Counted from the stretch's first letter, positions 18,462 through 27,661 are shown. The stretch: DNA of 64,000 bases from Methylotenera oryzisoli (GCF_004661485.1 NZ_PQVH01000002.1:234238-298237), one strand, 5' to 3'. Notes: generated by a model from the sequence alone, not told the origin. Translations and numbers: made by a program.

Positions 18462-19268
18462 GTGTTTACTGCGGCAAAAAAAATGCTAAGAGGCTTTGCG
18501 CATGCGGCGTTGAGTGAAGCGGTTGACGTCAGTGAGCTAAACGGGGTGCGCGCACTACATTTAGGCTCGGCTACCGTACAAAGTGCTATGCGAATTAGAG
18601 AGCCTTTTGAGCTGGAGCTCACCTATACACGTGCCATTATGTGTTTTTTATTGTTTCATAGTAACGTTAAACACATGCTGACGATAGGTTTGGGTGGCGG
18701 CTCTGTTGCTAAGTATGTCTATGCACATTGCCCAGAGATTATGGGTACCGTCGTTGAAATTAACCCTAGAATCATCCAAGTGGCTAAAAATCAGTTCTTT
18801 GTACCAGATAACGATGAAAAGTTTGAGGTAATCGAGGGTGATGGCTTAGTTTATTTGGCTGAACATACAGAAGTCGCTGATGTGCTGTTTATTGATGCTT
18901 TTGATAGCAATGGCATTCCTCCAAACTTTTGTAGCCAGGACTTTTTTGACCAATGTGCCAATACGCTAAAAGATGATGGCGTATTTGTGATTAACCTCTG
19001 GGGTAGTGATAAAAAGTTTGACGTGTATTTGGCTAGAATCGAACAAAGTTTTAATCAGCGCGTATTGATATTGCGTACTGGTAAACCTGGCAATATTGCC
19101 GTATTTGGTTTTAAGCAAAGTATTGCAGATTTAAGGCTAAGCAGCCTGCGTGACCGCGCAAAAGTATTAGAAAAAACACACAAAATTGAATTTATGCAGT
19201 TTGTAGAGAAACTGGCAGACAATAACAATAGTAGCAATAACCGAATATTTATGAAAAGCGATCGTTAA
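18462..19268 (+). CDS. spermidine-synthase-like methyltransferase-fold protein
   Basis: Resembles polyamine aminopropyltransferases (SpeE fold). The cofactor loop is LTIGLGGGSVAKYVYAHCPE, followed by GTVVEINPRIIQVAKNQF, EVIEGDGLVYLAEH and VLFIDAFDSNGIPPNFCSQ. True SpeE has a YHE/DD-type active site in the N-terminal part; here the N-terminal domain is short and that motif is not obvious, so aminopropyltransferase activity is uncertain. The GTG start at 18462 abuts the TAA of the RNB gene with no gap, and GGAGG-type Shine-Dalgarno bases lie inside the RNB coding end. It is followed after 3 bp by an RNA methyltransferase gene. Confidence 0.75.
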   Translation: MFTAAKKMLRGFAHAALSEAVDVSELNGVRALHLGSATVQSAMRIREPFELELTYTRAIMCFLLFHSNVKHMLTIGLGGGSVAKYVYAHCPEIMGTVVEINPRIIQVAKNQFFVPDNDEKFEVIEGDGLVYLAEHTEVADVLFIDAFDSNGIPPNFCSQDFFDQCANTLKDDGVFVINLWGSDKKFDVYLARIEQSFNQRVLILRTGKPGNIAVFGFKQSIADLRLSSLRDRAKVLEKTHKIEFMQFVEKLADNNNSSNNRIFMKSDR

Positions 19269-19271
19269 TTT

Positions 19272-20537
19272 ATGGCACTTTATAAAAACAACCCACGTGA
19301 TCCAAACAACTCGCGTGATCAACAAAGCCCACGTGAGCCTCAGGGGCAGCAAAATAGACCGGCACAGCCAAGCAGGCAAGCGCCTAACCGCTACTTTGCT
19401 ACCTGTCCACGCGGCTTGGAACAACTGTTGGCGGATGAACTTAAGCAAATCAGCGCTAAAGTGGTGAACGTGACCGATGGCGGAGTGAGCTTTGATGGTG
19501 ATTGGTCAGTGTGCTATGCGGCTAATTTGCATTCACGCATTGCCACCCGTATTTTGTGGCAGGTTGGACGTGGTAAATACCTGAATGAAGAAGACTTATT
19601 CAACGCCGCCTACAAAATGAACTGGCCGCAGTGGTTTGATGTAAAGCATGACTTTATGGTGAAAGTAACAGGCGTTAAGTGCCCGTTAAAGAGTCTGGAA
19701 TTTGCAACACTCAAAATTAAAGACGCGGTTTGCGATAAATTCAGGTTGGCGGTAGGTAGCCGTCCTTACATTGATACTAAAACACCAAGTGTGCGCATCC
19801 ATGCTTACCTCACCACAGATGAATATCAATATTATGTTGATACCTCGGGCGCAGCCCTATATCAGCGTGGCAACCGCGGCGCGAGTATTGAAGCGCCATT
19901 GCGTGAGAACTTAGCAGCAGGCATTTTAAAGCTTACAGGCTGGCAAGCAGGGCAGCCGTTGCTAGACCCAATGTGTGGTAGCGGTACCTTCCTGTTAGAA
20001 GCCGCTATGGTAGCACTCGATATGGCACCAGGCATTAAGCGTGAGTTTGGTTTTGAAAAACTTAAAACGTTTGAATCAGACACTTGGAAAAAGATTAAAA
20101 ACCAAGCGTTGAGCAAAGTTAAAAAAGTTAGTTTCCAAAAAATATACGGTTCCGATATGGATTTACGCGCAGTCCGCGTGACCAAGCAAAACCTAGAAGC
20201 CGCTGGTTTGTTAGAGGCCGTACAGGTATCACATGTTGATATGTTAAACGTGATTCCACCAGCTGATCATGGTGTATTAGTGGCTAACCCGCCTTACGGC
20301 GTGCGTATTGGTGAAGATGAAGCACTCACCTTGCTCTACCCAAAAATGGGTGAAACGCTTAAACACAAATTTGCGGGCTGGAACACTTACTTCCTCACCA
20401 ATGATTTACGGATGCCTAAGCTGATGCGCTTATCGCCAAGTAAAAAAACACCGCTTTTTAACGGCCCGTTAGAGTGCCGCTTATTTGAAATTAAAATGGT
20501 GGCAGGGTCTAACCGAAAAGATAAACCAGAGGCATAA
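19272..20537 (+). CDS. THUMP-domain RNA methyltransferase (RlmL N-terminal/YpsC type)
   Basis: Putative SAM-dependent guanine-N2 methyltransferase acting on rRNA. The first about 40 residues are disordered and rich in Asn, Pro, Arg and Gln. The ferredoxin-like start YFATCPRGLEQLLADEL follows, then the THUMP domain. The catalytic domain has LLDPMCGSGTFLLEAA for SAM and VLVANPPYGVRIGE, the NPPY motif of amino-group methyltransferases. It is 421 residues, which corresponds to the N-terminal half of E. coli RlmL without the RlmK half. It is in a run of four plus-strand genes with small gaps. Confidence 0.87.
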   Translation: MALYKNNPRDPNNSRDQQSPREPQGQQNRPAQPSRQAPNRYFATCPRGLEQLLADELKQISAKVVNVTDGGVSFDGDWSVCYAANLHSRIATRILWQVGRGKYLNEEDLFNAAYKMNWPQWFDVKHDFMVKVTGVKCPLKSLEFATLKIKDAVCDKFRLAVGSRPYIDTKTPSVRIHAYLTTDEYQYYVDTSGAALYQRGNRGASIEAPLRENLAAGILKLTGWQAGQPLLDPMCGSGTFLLEAAMVALDMAPGIKREFGFEKLKTFESDTWKKIKNQALSKVKKVSFQKIYGSDMDLRAVRVTKQNLEAAGLLEAVQVSHVDMLNVIPPADHGVLVANPPYGVRIGEDEALTLLYPKMGETLKHKFAGWNTYFLTNDLRMPKLMRLSPSKKTPLFNGPLECRLFEIKMVAGSNRKDKPEA

Positions 20538-20546
20538 GGAAACCAA

Positions 20547-20900
20547 ATGGCAGACTCATTAGATGCACTAAGAGCCCGCGTCAATGCATTTGTCACTGAG
20601 CGTGATTGGGCGCAGTTTCACTCACCCAAAAACCTCGCCATGGCCATGATCGTAGAGGCGGGCGAGGTGGTAGAGCATTTTCAGTGGATGACAGAAGACG
20701 AAAGCCGCAATCTAGACGCCGAGACTAAAGAGCAGGTTGGGCAAGAGCTCTCTGACACTTTGGTCTATTTGTTACGGATCGCCGAAGTTTGCGGTATTGA
20801 TTTAATTGAAGCTGCCAATAAAAAAATAGACCTGAACGCGCAAAAATATCCAGTAGAAAAGTGCAAAGGCAGCAACGCTAAATATAGCGCGTATGAATAA
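20547..20900 (+). CDS. MazG-like nucleotide pyrophosphohydrolase (dCTPase/XTP3TPA type)
   Basis: Small all-alpha house-cleaning hydrolase of 117 residues that removes unwanted dNTPs. The metal-binding E-x-x-E and E-x-x-D motifs are seen in IVEAGEVVEHFQWM and VGQELSDTLVYLLRIAE. Length and the HSPKNLAMAMIVEAGE segment match the RS21-C6/dCTP pyrophosphatase branch rather than full-length MazG, which is about twice as long. AAGGA before the ATG supports the start. It follows the RNA methyltransferase by 9 bp. Confidence 0.87.
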   Translation: MADSLDALRARVNAFVTERDWAQFHSPKNLAMAMIVEAGEVVEHFQWMTEDESRNLDAETKEQVGQELSDTLVYLLRIAEVCGIDLIEAANKKIDLNAQKYPVEKCKGSNAKYSAYE

Positions 20901-20939
20901 CCAGCATATTGATTAGCACGATTGTTTTAGGAGCAAAAG

Positions 20940-21440
20940 ATGAGCAATGCAATTCAATCTCCAGTAGCCACGCTCCTTGAGCAACATGCCATTCCTTTTG
21001 ACGTCATCGAAATCCCCTTAAGTGAAGATAAAAAACCAATACGCAGCTTAGAAGAACTACTTAGTAGCAAAGGGTTAAACCCCAATGCTGTCGTACGCAG
21101 CGTTGTGTTCAGGGGTGAATCTGGGCAGTTTGTATTGTTGGCGGTGGCTGGTGGTGGCCGTGCCGATTGGGGTGTGCTACGCAAACACCTGAATGAGCGT
21201 AAATTGCGAATGGCAGAATATGACGAAGTGCCAGAAGCCACAGGCTATGTGGTGGGTGCTGTGCCGCCGATTGCACTGCCAGAAACAGTGCGTGTCTTGG
21301 TAGATAAAAGCGTGCGCAATTATGACCATGTCGCCATAGGCAGTGGGGTGTTGGGATATGCCCTTGCACTTAACGCCGATGCCTTATTGACCTTATTTGC
21401 AGGTGCTGATGAAGGTGAGTTTATTAAGGTCGAGGTTTAG
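20940..21440 (+). CDS. YbaK/ProX-family aminoacyl-tRNA deacylase
   Basis: Trans-editing protein that hydrolyses mischarged aminoacyl-tRNA. It is 166 residues with the single YbaK domain: LEQHAIPFDVIEIP, VVRSVVFRGESGQFVLLAVAGGGR, ATGYVVGAVPPIAL and VRNYDHVAIGSGVLGYALALN. The last matches the conserved G-x-x-x-P and GSG regions. Whether it acts on Cys-tRNA-Pro or another substrate cannot be told. AGGAG lies seven bases before the ATG. Confidence 0.87.
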   Translation: MSNAIQSPVATLLEQHAIPFDVIEIPLSEDKKPIRSLEELLSSKGLNPNAVVRSVVFRGESGQFVLLAVAGGGRADWGVLRKHLNERKLRMAEYDEVPEATGYVVGAVPPIALPETVRVLVDKSVRNYDHVAIGSGVLGYALALNADALLTLFAGADEGEFIKVEV

Positions 21441-21496
21441 GGTTAAAGCACCATTAGGCGTATCATCTGGCGAATGGGTTGCGTATAGCGCTTAGG

Positions 21497-22006
21497 TCAT
21501 TCTCCACAGAGCTCTCGTCCAAATTGTTCTCTAGACGGGGCCGCTCCCGAATTACATGAATTACGGCATAAATCGGTGAATTTTTCTTTTGAGAAAGTTT
21601 TTTCTGATAAATCAAACATGCTCCGATAAGATGACATTGAGATTAAGTCAAAAGGCAGTAAGTTACTGTCAGCTTCAATATTGCATTTACTCTTGGGTGT
21701 GTAACTTGCGCACTCATTCAATGGATGTTTGTATAACCAATCACAGTCAGAACGAAGTAGGCGAGTACCGTTAACTGTTTTTACGGTGGGTCTTGTTCCG
21801 CATTGTGTTGAAACACTTGCATTTCCTCCGGCAATCCCGAGTTCTGGTGGGGTGCTGTTTGCCGCTTGTTCTGCACACTTATCCCAGTTTATTTCTGCTT
21901 TATTTTCAGCCGCATAGTGAGTTGCCGGTATAAGTAGGCATATGCACAAAATGATCCTAGAGAGTTTATTTATAACGGTGCTCAACGTTTGGCATAAGGG
22001 GTGCAC
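21497..22006 (-). CDS. Cys-rich secreted protein of unknown function
   Basis: I do not recognise a family. The 169-residue product starts with a GTG and has an N-terminal signal-like segment (LSRIILCICLLIPATHYA) with likely cleavage near ATHYAA-EN. The mature part has eight Cys residues, an even number consistent with four disulfides in the periplasm, and no clear repeats. It stands alone between ybaK (converging) and a gap of 200 bp, with no operon partner. Neighbouring bases are AT-richer than the flanking genes, so recent acquisition is possible. The coding call rests on open frame, signal peptide and Cys pattern. Confidence 0.6.
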   Translation of the reverse strand: MHPLCQTLSTVINKLSRIILCICLLIPATHYAAENKAEINWDKCAEQAANSTPPELGIAGGNASVSTQCGTRPTVKTVNGTRLLRSDCDWLYKHPLNECASYTPKSKCNIEADSNLLPFDLISMSSYRSMFDLSEKTFSKEKFTDLCRNSCNSGAAPSREQFGRELCGE

Positions 22007-22152
22007 TATATTAATCTCGTTTGAATGATAGATTATGTTCTTTTTGCTTCATCGCTACTAGTAGAGTGCTAATTTGAGTAAAGTGTTGCAACAGCTCTAT
22101 GGGTTAACCAATCTCATTTTTAGCGATAAAAGAAATGAGTGAAGGATTAAAC

Positions 22153-22185
22153 AAAAAAGCCTAGCAGATTAATCTGCTAGGCTTT
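22153..22185 (-). terminator. rho-independent terminator of tpx
   Basis: A 30-bp perfect palindrome (AAAGCCTAGCAGATT and its complement, 22156-22185) is followed on the minus strand by six T. It lies about 20 bp after the tpx stop. The opposite strand has only three T, so it acts mainly leftward. Confidence 0.9.
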
Positions 22186-22206
22186 AGTCATTCAAAGCTT
22201 GCTCAA

Positions 22207-22707
22207 TTATAAAACAGCTAAAGCTGCTTCGTAGTTAGGCTCGTCTGCGATTTCAGCCACTAGTTCGCTATGCAATACTTTGTTGTGTTCATCTAGTACT
22301 ACAACTGCACGTGCTGTTAAACCAGCTAGGCTGCTGTCAGTGATGAATACACCGTAGTCTGTTGCAAATTTAGCAGTGTTGCGGAATGTAGATAAGGTCA
22401 CTACATTTTCAATGCCTTCTGCACCGCAGAAACGGCTTTGTGCGAAAGGTAAGTCTGCAGAGATGCATAACACTACTGTGTTAGCTAGGCTGCTGGCTTT
22501 TTGGTTGAATGTGCGTACAGAAGTTGCGCAAGTTGGTGTGTCGATGCTTGGGAAAATGTTTAACACTTTGCGTTTACCAGAGAATGCGTCGAGTGATTGT
22601 GTCACGCGTTTTGCATCGGCTAGTTCAAAGTTTGGTGCTGTTTGGCCTACTTGTGGCAGGTTACCGCCTACGTTAACTGGGCCGCCTTTGAGGGTCACTG
22701 TTGCCAT
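22207..22707 (-). CDS. tpx: thiol peroxidase Tpx
   Basis: Atypical 2-Cys peroxiredoxin that reduces hydroperoxides using thioredoxin. The peroxidatic Cys60 lies in [15 protein letters not shown] and the resolving Cys94 in [11 protein letters not shown], the same spacing as E. coli Cys61/Cys95. At 166 residues it has normal length. A GGAG Shine-Dalgarno precedes the ATG. There is an additional Cys81. It is a single-gene unit with its own terminator. Confidence 0.96.
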   Translation of the reverse strand: MATVTLKGGPVNVGGNLPQVGQTAPNFELADAKRVTQSLDAFSGKRKVLNIFPSIDTPTCATSVRTFNQKASSLANTVVLCISADLPFAQSRFCGAEGIENVVTLSTFRNTAKFATDYGVFITDSSLAGLTARAVVVLDEHNKVLHSELVAEIADEPNYEAALAVL

Positions 22708-22850
22708 GCTTAATTCTCCTTATGTTTAAAGTGGCTAACTTTATCGTTTATAGTTAAAGCAATCAACCATAAGTTAATTGTGGGTTAGTGAAAGGCTTAC
22801 TATTGCTGTAGCCTGTTTACATACCTGATTCATTAATTTTATGGGCTTGC

Positions 22851-24002
22851 TTAGGCCAGTAGGTCTTCGCTCAAATAACCAATGGTCATGGTTTGGTTAT
22901 GCAGTACGCTGTCGTTAGTGTCTGGTCTTGGTGCAAATTCACCGTATGAATAAAAGCCAGTAATAGCTGTTTGGTTACCTAAAATTTGCTGTACTAGTTT
23001 AACTTCGTCCGCCACTAGTTCTGCCATTACACCTTTGCGGCCAACACAGCTGACACAGATGGCTAAGCCTGTTTGGTTGACATTAGCATGGCTAGAAACC
23101 AAGTGTGCAGCATCGCCGGCGCCTTCTACCAAGCGGTCATGCGTAGATTGGCATAAACGCACGGTTTCACCTTCATCTACGTTGCCGGCAAAGGTCAGGC
23201 TGTTGTTTTTTGGGTCAATTGCGAGCAGGGTGCGAATCTTCTCAATATCACGCTTGCCTTCTTCAATGACCGCAAATGGAAATTTCAAGCCGCTGCCTGG
23301 CAGTTCTTTGGCTGAGTGGGCACCTATATACATATTGTAAAGTGGTAGCGCAGGCTTGCCATCAAGCTCCAGCACCACGTTCTTGTCAGATTTAGTCACT
23401 TTGCGCGGTGGGCCGTAAGGCTTCCAACCTCTGCCAACGCCAGTGGCGGCGATTAAGCTATTGCCATACAAGCCTACCGCAATCACCAAGCCATCTGAAG
23501 CTGTGTCGTTGAATAGTTGTACGGTTTTAGTAAAGTTAAAGCCATCTCCAGCCATGCCGCCCATAATTGGCGTTTCGCCGAGTTCGCTTTTAAAGCCTTC
23601 CAGTAGCTCGGAGCCGTTCACATTTAAGCCATCAGAATACACAAGCACGGCTTTTAAGCTGTCAGATTTTAATTGTTTTGCCAGAGTGACTGCGGTTTCA
23701 AACGAGTTCTGCATGCCAGTCATTTTGGTATGGGTAACGCGCTGTACTGCCTTTTCCCATAAGATCGCAGTGATTTGCAAGCTATCATCATAAACGCCAG
23801 TGGCGGTGATTTCACCAGAGGTAGAACAGCCAATGATTTGCGCTGTTGGGTAACGTGCTTTTAATGTGCTTTGAAGTTTTGCTTCACTAAAGCGCTTGAC
23901 TGATCCAAATACCAATACCAAATTAGCGGATGGTAAGGGTGAAGTGGAGGCTAAATCTTTGAGCGACATTTTAGCTGTTAATGATTCCTGTCTAATTATC
24001 AT
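22851..24002 (-). CDS. FIST-domain sensory protein
   Basis: FIST proteins are predicted small-ligand sensors (F-box and intracellular signal transduction). The FIST N part contains NLVLVFGSVKRFSEAKL and IIGCSTSGEITATGVYDDSLQI. The later FIST_C part contains VSSHANVNQTGLAICVSCVGR and GFYSYGEFAPR, the family's terminal signature. It is 383 residues with no transmembrane segment and no fused output domain, so it would work with a partner. AAGGGA precedes the ATG. It is divergent from pilG across 267 bp, and it may feed ligand information to the Pil-Chp system; that is inference from location. Confidence 0.85.
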   Translation of the reverse strand: MIIRQESLTAKMSLKDLASTSPLPSANLVLVFGSVKRFSEAKLQSTLKARYPTAQIIGCSTSGEITATGVYDDSLQITAILWEKAVQRVTHTKMTGMQNSFETAVTLAKQLKSDSLKAVLVYSDGLNVNGSELLEGFKSELGETPIMGGMAGDGFNFTKTVQLFNDTASDGLVIAVGLYGNSLIAATGVGRGWKPYGPPRKVTKSDKNVVLELDGKPALPLYNMYIGAHSAKELPGSGLKFPFAVIEEGKRDIEKIRTLLAIDPKNNSLTFAGNVDEGETVRLCQSTHDRLVEGAGDAAHLVSSHANVNQTGLAICVSCVGRKGVMAELVADEVKLVQQILGNQTAITGFYSYGEFAPRPDTNDSVLHNQTMTIGYLSEDLLA

Positions 24003-24076
24003 GCTTATCCCTTGGTGACCTGCATCGATCTTTAAAAATATTTATTACTGTCTAAGATTTTTATTGTATTCTGACA

Positions 24077-24106
24077 ATTGTAATGAATTGTAATAAATTG
24101 TAATTT
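24077..24106. repeat. three tandem 10-bp ATTGTAAT repeats
   Basis: ATTGTAAT recurs at 24077, 24087 and 24097, exactly one helical turn apart, in the AT-rich gap between the FIST gene and pilG. A weaker copy (ATTGTATT) lies at 24063. It could be an operator for a cooperative regulator or a curved-DNA tract; function unknown. Confidence 0.5.
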
Positions 24107-24269
24107 TATTATAGATTACCCTTTAGAGTGATTGAAATAAATATTATTATTTTTTTGATTAATATAATAATGGTATTGCTTATTAAGACAGACTGTATAT
24201 AAAATGAAATATAACAAGTGCAGAAATGATACTAAAGTAGCGATGCATACAAAATAAAGGAGCTTACTG

Positions 24270-24713
24270 GTGAGCCAGGAAAAGCCGTTTCAAGAAAAGC
24301 TGACATTAGATCAGCTCTCAACAATCAAAGTAATGGTGATCGATGATAGCAATACGATTCGTCGTAGTGCGGAGATTTTCCTAAAGGCGTCTGGTTGTGA
24401 AGTGATACTCGCTGAAGATGGTTTTGATGCGTTAGCAAAAATATCGAATGAACATCCCGATTTGATTTTTGTTGATATTATGATGCCCAGACTTGATGGC
24501 TATCAGACCTGTTCTCTCATTAAAAGAAACGCCCGTTACAAGGCAACGCCTGTCATTATGCTATCTAGCAAAGATGGTTTGTTTGACCGGGCACGTGGTC
24601 GCATGGTCGGATCAGACCAATACCTTACCAAACCCTTTACCCAAGAAACACTGATAGAAGCAGTACAAATCTATGCTGCAAAGGCTAAAAGTAATCAAAA
24701 AGAGGTGGATTGA
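24270..24713 (+). CDS. pilG: twitching-motility response regulator PilG
   Basis: CheY-like receiver of the Pil-Chp chemosensory system, thought to promote type IV pilus extension. It is 147 residues with one receiver domain: VMVIDDSNTIRRSAE supplies the acidic pair, Asp69 in FVDIMMPRLDG is the phosphoacceptor, and SDQYLTKPFT holds the conserved Lys. It has an extended N-terminus of about 20 residues typical of PilG. The start is GTG with AAGGAG upstream. It is the first gene of the cluster; pilH begins 3 bases after its stop. Confidence 0.9.
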   Translation: MSQEKPFQEKLTLDQLSTIKVMVIDDSNTIRRSAEIFLKASGCEVILAEDGFDALAKISNEHPDLIFVDIMMPRLDGYQTCSLIKRNARYKATPVIMLSSKDGLFDRARGRMVGSDQYLTKPFTQETLIEAVQIYAAKAKSNQKEVD

Positions 24714-24715
24714 AT

Positions 24716-25081
24716 ATGGCAATACAAACTATTTTAGTCGTTGATGATTCTGCAACAGACCGTTTTTTTCTAACCGAAATGCTGGAGACAGCAGGCTACC
24801 GTGTCATTGGGGCTGAAAGCGGCGAAGAGTGTTTAACTAAAGTGAGCGCTAATCCGCCTGACCTAGTGTTGTGTGATGTGGTGATGCCTGGCTTGACCGG
24901 TTTTCAGGTGACGCGCACGCTGACAAAAAACCCTGCAACTGCACATATTCCGGTTGTGTTATGTACGGGTAAATCGCAGGCAACAGATTTGGCTTGGGCA
25001 TTGAAGATGGGTGCTAAAGCCTGTGTTACTAAGCCTGTAGTAGAAGCGGATTTACTGGCGATTATTAAAACGATAGGTTAA
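24716..25081 (+). CDS. pilH: twitching-motility response regulator PilH
   Basis: Second CheY-like regulator of the Pil-Chp system, usually opposing PilG. The ATG at 24716 (M-A-I-Q-T-I-L-V-V-D-D) is preferred to the TTG at 24710 because AGAGGTGG lies at the right distance. The product is 121 residues, with Asp10/Asp11, phosphoacceptor Asp54 in LCDVVMPGLTG and Lys in KACVTKPV. The start overlaps the pilG stop region closely, so the two are translationally linked. Confidence 0.88.
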   Translation: MAIQTILVVDDSATDRFFLTEMLETAGYRVIGAESGEECLTKVSANPPDLVLCDVVMPGLTGFQVTRTLTKNPATAHIPVVLCTGKSQATDLAWALKMGAKACVTKPVVEADLLAIIKTIG

Positions 25082-25166
25082 TTAACCTGAGTTTGATGAG
25101 TTTGCGATGTTAATCATGCGTTTTTTTATATTTTTATATGGTTCTGATTAGGATTAATAATTAATC

Positions 25167-25682
25167 GTGGCACAAACCTCTAATTTACGTGAGTTTCAAG
25201 AAGCGATACTTTCTAAGCTGAAAGACGCCGCTAACCAAGTCGGAGGTGAGTCTTCGTCCCGTTTAGGTGTTACTGTCGGTGACAAAAGATTTCTAGTCAA
25301 CTTGCAGGACGTAAAAGAAGTATTACCAGTGCCTCCAATGCAATTGGTGCCATTTACAAAACCATGGTTTTTGGGCGTTGCAAACGTCCGCGGTAACTTA
25401 TACAGTATTTCAGATTTAGCGCAGTTTATGGGTATGCCTGCAACATCTAAATCTACCAATAATCGTATTTTATTGCTCAGTACAGAATCTACCGCGCAGG
25501 TAGCGCTGCTAGTTGATAGTTTGATTGGTTTGCGAAGCGTTCAAGGCATGCAGCTTCAGTCTGCAGAAGATGAAGCAGATTTTTTTAGCTTAAATTTGTA
25601 TAAAGATGCTGAAGGTGGAGATTGGCTAGAGCTTGATATAGAGGCGCTAGTGCAAAACAAAAACTTTGTACAGCCAATATAA
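25167..25682 (+). CDS. pilI: CheW-like coupling protein PilI
   Basis: Couples the receptor PilJ to the kinase ChpA. It is 171 residues with a single CheW domain: RFLVNLQDVKEVLPVP, FLGVANVRGNLYSISDLAQFMG and ILLLSTESTAQVALLVDSLIGLRSV. A GTG start at 25167 is used; the Shine-Dalgarno is weak and an 85-bp gap separates it from pilH. Gene order G-H-I-J matches the Pseudomonas pil cluster. Confidence 0.9.
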   Translation: MAQTSNLREFQEAILSKLKDAANQVGGESSSRLGVTVGDKRFLVNLQDVKEVLPVPPMQLVPFTKPWFLGVANVRGNLYSISDLAQFMGMPATSKSTNNRILLLSTESTAQVALLVDSLIGLRSVQGMQLQSAEDEADFFSLNLYKDAEGGDWLELDIEALVQNKNFVQPI

Positions 25683-25721
25683 TTGGTGATGTATAAGTAA
25701 GGTAACTTAGTGTTGATATCC

Positions 25722-25759
25722 TAGTGATTAAGTAAGCAAATAGTGGTTAAGTAAGCAAA
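25722..25759. repeat. 19-bp tandem duplication before pilJ
   Basis: TAGTGATTAAGTAAGCAAA at 25722-25740 is repeated at 25741-25759 with one change (A to G). It ends 24 bp before the pilJ start in the pilI-pilJ gap, so it lies in the mRNA leader of pilJ. Whether it alters translation or marks an operator is unknown. Confidence 0.7.
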
Positions 25760-25783
25760 TAAATTTAGAAATCGGGGTTAACA

Positions 25784-27571
25784 ATGGCATTAAATCTTGC
25801 AGCTATAAAAGGCCTGCCACCACAAATAGGCTCGTTGATGGGTGGGTTCTTGACGAACGTTAAGGAAAAAATTTCTAACTCAACCATCGCTAAAAAAACC
25901 AGCTCAGATAGCGGAAGCATGAGTGCTGGTTACCGTCAGCTTTTCTTGCAGATTGTTGCGTTTATTTTGTTTGCCTTGCTGAGTTTCTGGGTAATTAATC
26001 AGGTGCGTGTGAACGGCCCTATTTATAATATTCTAGATACTTATGACCGACTTACGGCAGATACTAATCCGCCACCAATGTTCCCGTTGGATGCTTTTGC
26101 GTCATATAACGAAGCTTATGTTGCTTCTACCAGTTTTAATAATCAAAAACGTGATAATGCCTTGGCAAATGCTGCTAAAAGTGAAGCCATGTTCAAGGAG
26201 CGTTCAGAATACTGGCGTAAGAATTTAAGTAATAAGAAATTGGCCGCACCGTTGGAAGAGGTGATTAGTGCCGGTGCTAACTTTTTTGAGGTGGCAAATA
26301 AACGCTATGTTCCAGCATTACCTTTAGGAACTGTGGCCGCATCAGCCCCATTGCTGGAGTTAACAGCTGCTTTTGAAGCTTCTAAACAGGCCGGTAATAC
26401 GTTTACCCAAATGATTGCCAAAGAGAATAAATCATTGATCGAGTCACAAACCAGCTTTATCCGATTTGTATTGGTTGGTTTGCTGTTACTGGGTTTGGTA
26501 TTGCTAGGTTTGATGTATTTTTATGGTAAGAAACAGGCTGTACAGTCAGTTACCTTAACTAGCCAACTTGCAAAAGAAGGCCAGGAAAACCAAGAGGCGG
26601 TATTACAGTTGCTAGATGAGATGGGTGACTTGGCGGACGGTGACCTAACGGTAAAAGCGGAAGTGCGCGATAACATTGCAGGGGCGATTGCAGACTCTAT
26701 TAACTATACAATTGATAGTTTGCGCGACCTTGTAGTTGAGATTAACCGTGCTACCGAGCAAGTGACTTCTGCAACTTCTGTTGCGCAAGGTACTTCTGAA
26801 CAGCTGCTAACAGCTGCTGAAACACAAGCCGCACAGATTACACAGACAACACAAGCAGTTAACGACATGACTCGTTCTATTTTGCAAGTATCTAGCAATG
26901 CGGAACAGGCTTCTCAGGTGGCGCAGCGCTCACTAGAGGCGGCAATTCAAGGTTCACAAGCGGTACAGAACACTATTTCAGGGATGAATGAGATTCGTAC
27001 CCAGATTCAGGAAACCTCTAAACGTATTAAACGCTTGGGCGAGAGCTCACAAGAGATTAGTGAAATCGTGGAGCTGATTTCCGACATTACCGAACAAACT
27101 AATATTCTGGCGTTGAACGCGGCGATTCAAGCTGCGTCTGCTGGTGAGGCAGGGCGAGGCTTTACGGTGGTTGCGGAGGAGGTTCAGCGTCTTGCGGAAC
27201 GTTCATCTGAGGCGACTAAGCAGATTAGTGCGATTGTGAAGACAATTCAGACTGATACCCACGGCGCTGTGGCGGCGATGGAGAAATCAACCGAGGGTGT
27301 GGTTGAAGGGGCACGCGTTGCGGATGCTGCAGGACAAGCGTTGAACGAGATTGAGTCTGTTACTACCAATCTTGCACGATTGATTCAATCAATCTCTACC
27401 GCGACCAACGCGCAAACTGAATCAGCCACTACCGTGGCAAACAACATGCAGATGATTCAGGAGATTACAACGCAGACAACAGAAGGTACAAAACTGACTG
27501 CTGAGTCTGTAGGTCAGCTCACCTCATTGGCGGAAGAGTTACGTGACTCAGTAGCTGGTTTTAAACTTTAA
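25784..27571 (+). CDS. pilJ: methyl-accepting chemoreceptor PilJ
   Basis: Receptor of the Pil-Chp array. A soluble N-terminal segment of about 45 residues precedes transmembrane helix 1 ([19 protein letters not shown]). A periplasmic domain follows, helix 2 lies around residues 228-248 ([20 protein letters not shown]), then a HAMP-like region and a long coiled coil. The signalling tip [20 protein letters not shown] is intact. At 595 residues it is slightly shorter than Pseudomonas PilJ (682). GGGG precedes the ATG. Confidence 0.92.
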   Translation: MALNLAAIKGLPPQIGSLMGGFLTNVKEKISNSTIAKKTSSDSGSMSAGYRQLFLQIVAFILFALLSFWVINQVRVNGPIYNILDTYDRLTADTNPPPMFPLDAFASYNEAYVASTSFNNQKRDNALANAAKSEAMFKERSEYWRKNLSNKKLAAPLEEVISAGANFFEVANKRYVPALPLGTVAASAPLLELTAAFEASKQAGNTFTQMIAKENKSLIESQTSFIRFVLVGLLLLGLVLLGLMYFYGKKQAVQSVTLTSQLAKEGQENQEAVLQLLDEMGDLADGDLTVKAEVRDNIAGAIADSINYTIDSLRDLVVEINRATEQVTSATSVAQGTSEQLLTAAETQAAQITQTTQAVNDMTRSILQVSSNAEQASQVAQRSLEAAIQGSQAVQNTISGMNEIRTQIQETSKRIKRLGESSQEISEIVELISDITEQTNILALNAAIQAASAGEAGRGFTVVAEEVQRLAERSSEATKQISAIVKTIQTDTHGAVAAMEKSTEGVVEGARVADAAGQALNEIESVTTNLARLIQSISTATNAQTESATTVANNMQMIQEITTQTTEGTKLTAESVGQLTSLAEELRDSVAGFKL

Positions 27572-27661
27572 GACACGAAATGCTTTGCGTAGAAGTTTAA
27601 TTTTTAGCATAAGACACATAAACCGCCATGAAAAACTACACACCGAAAATGGAAGTAAATA

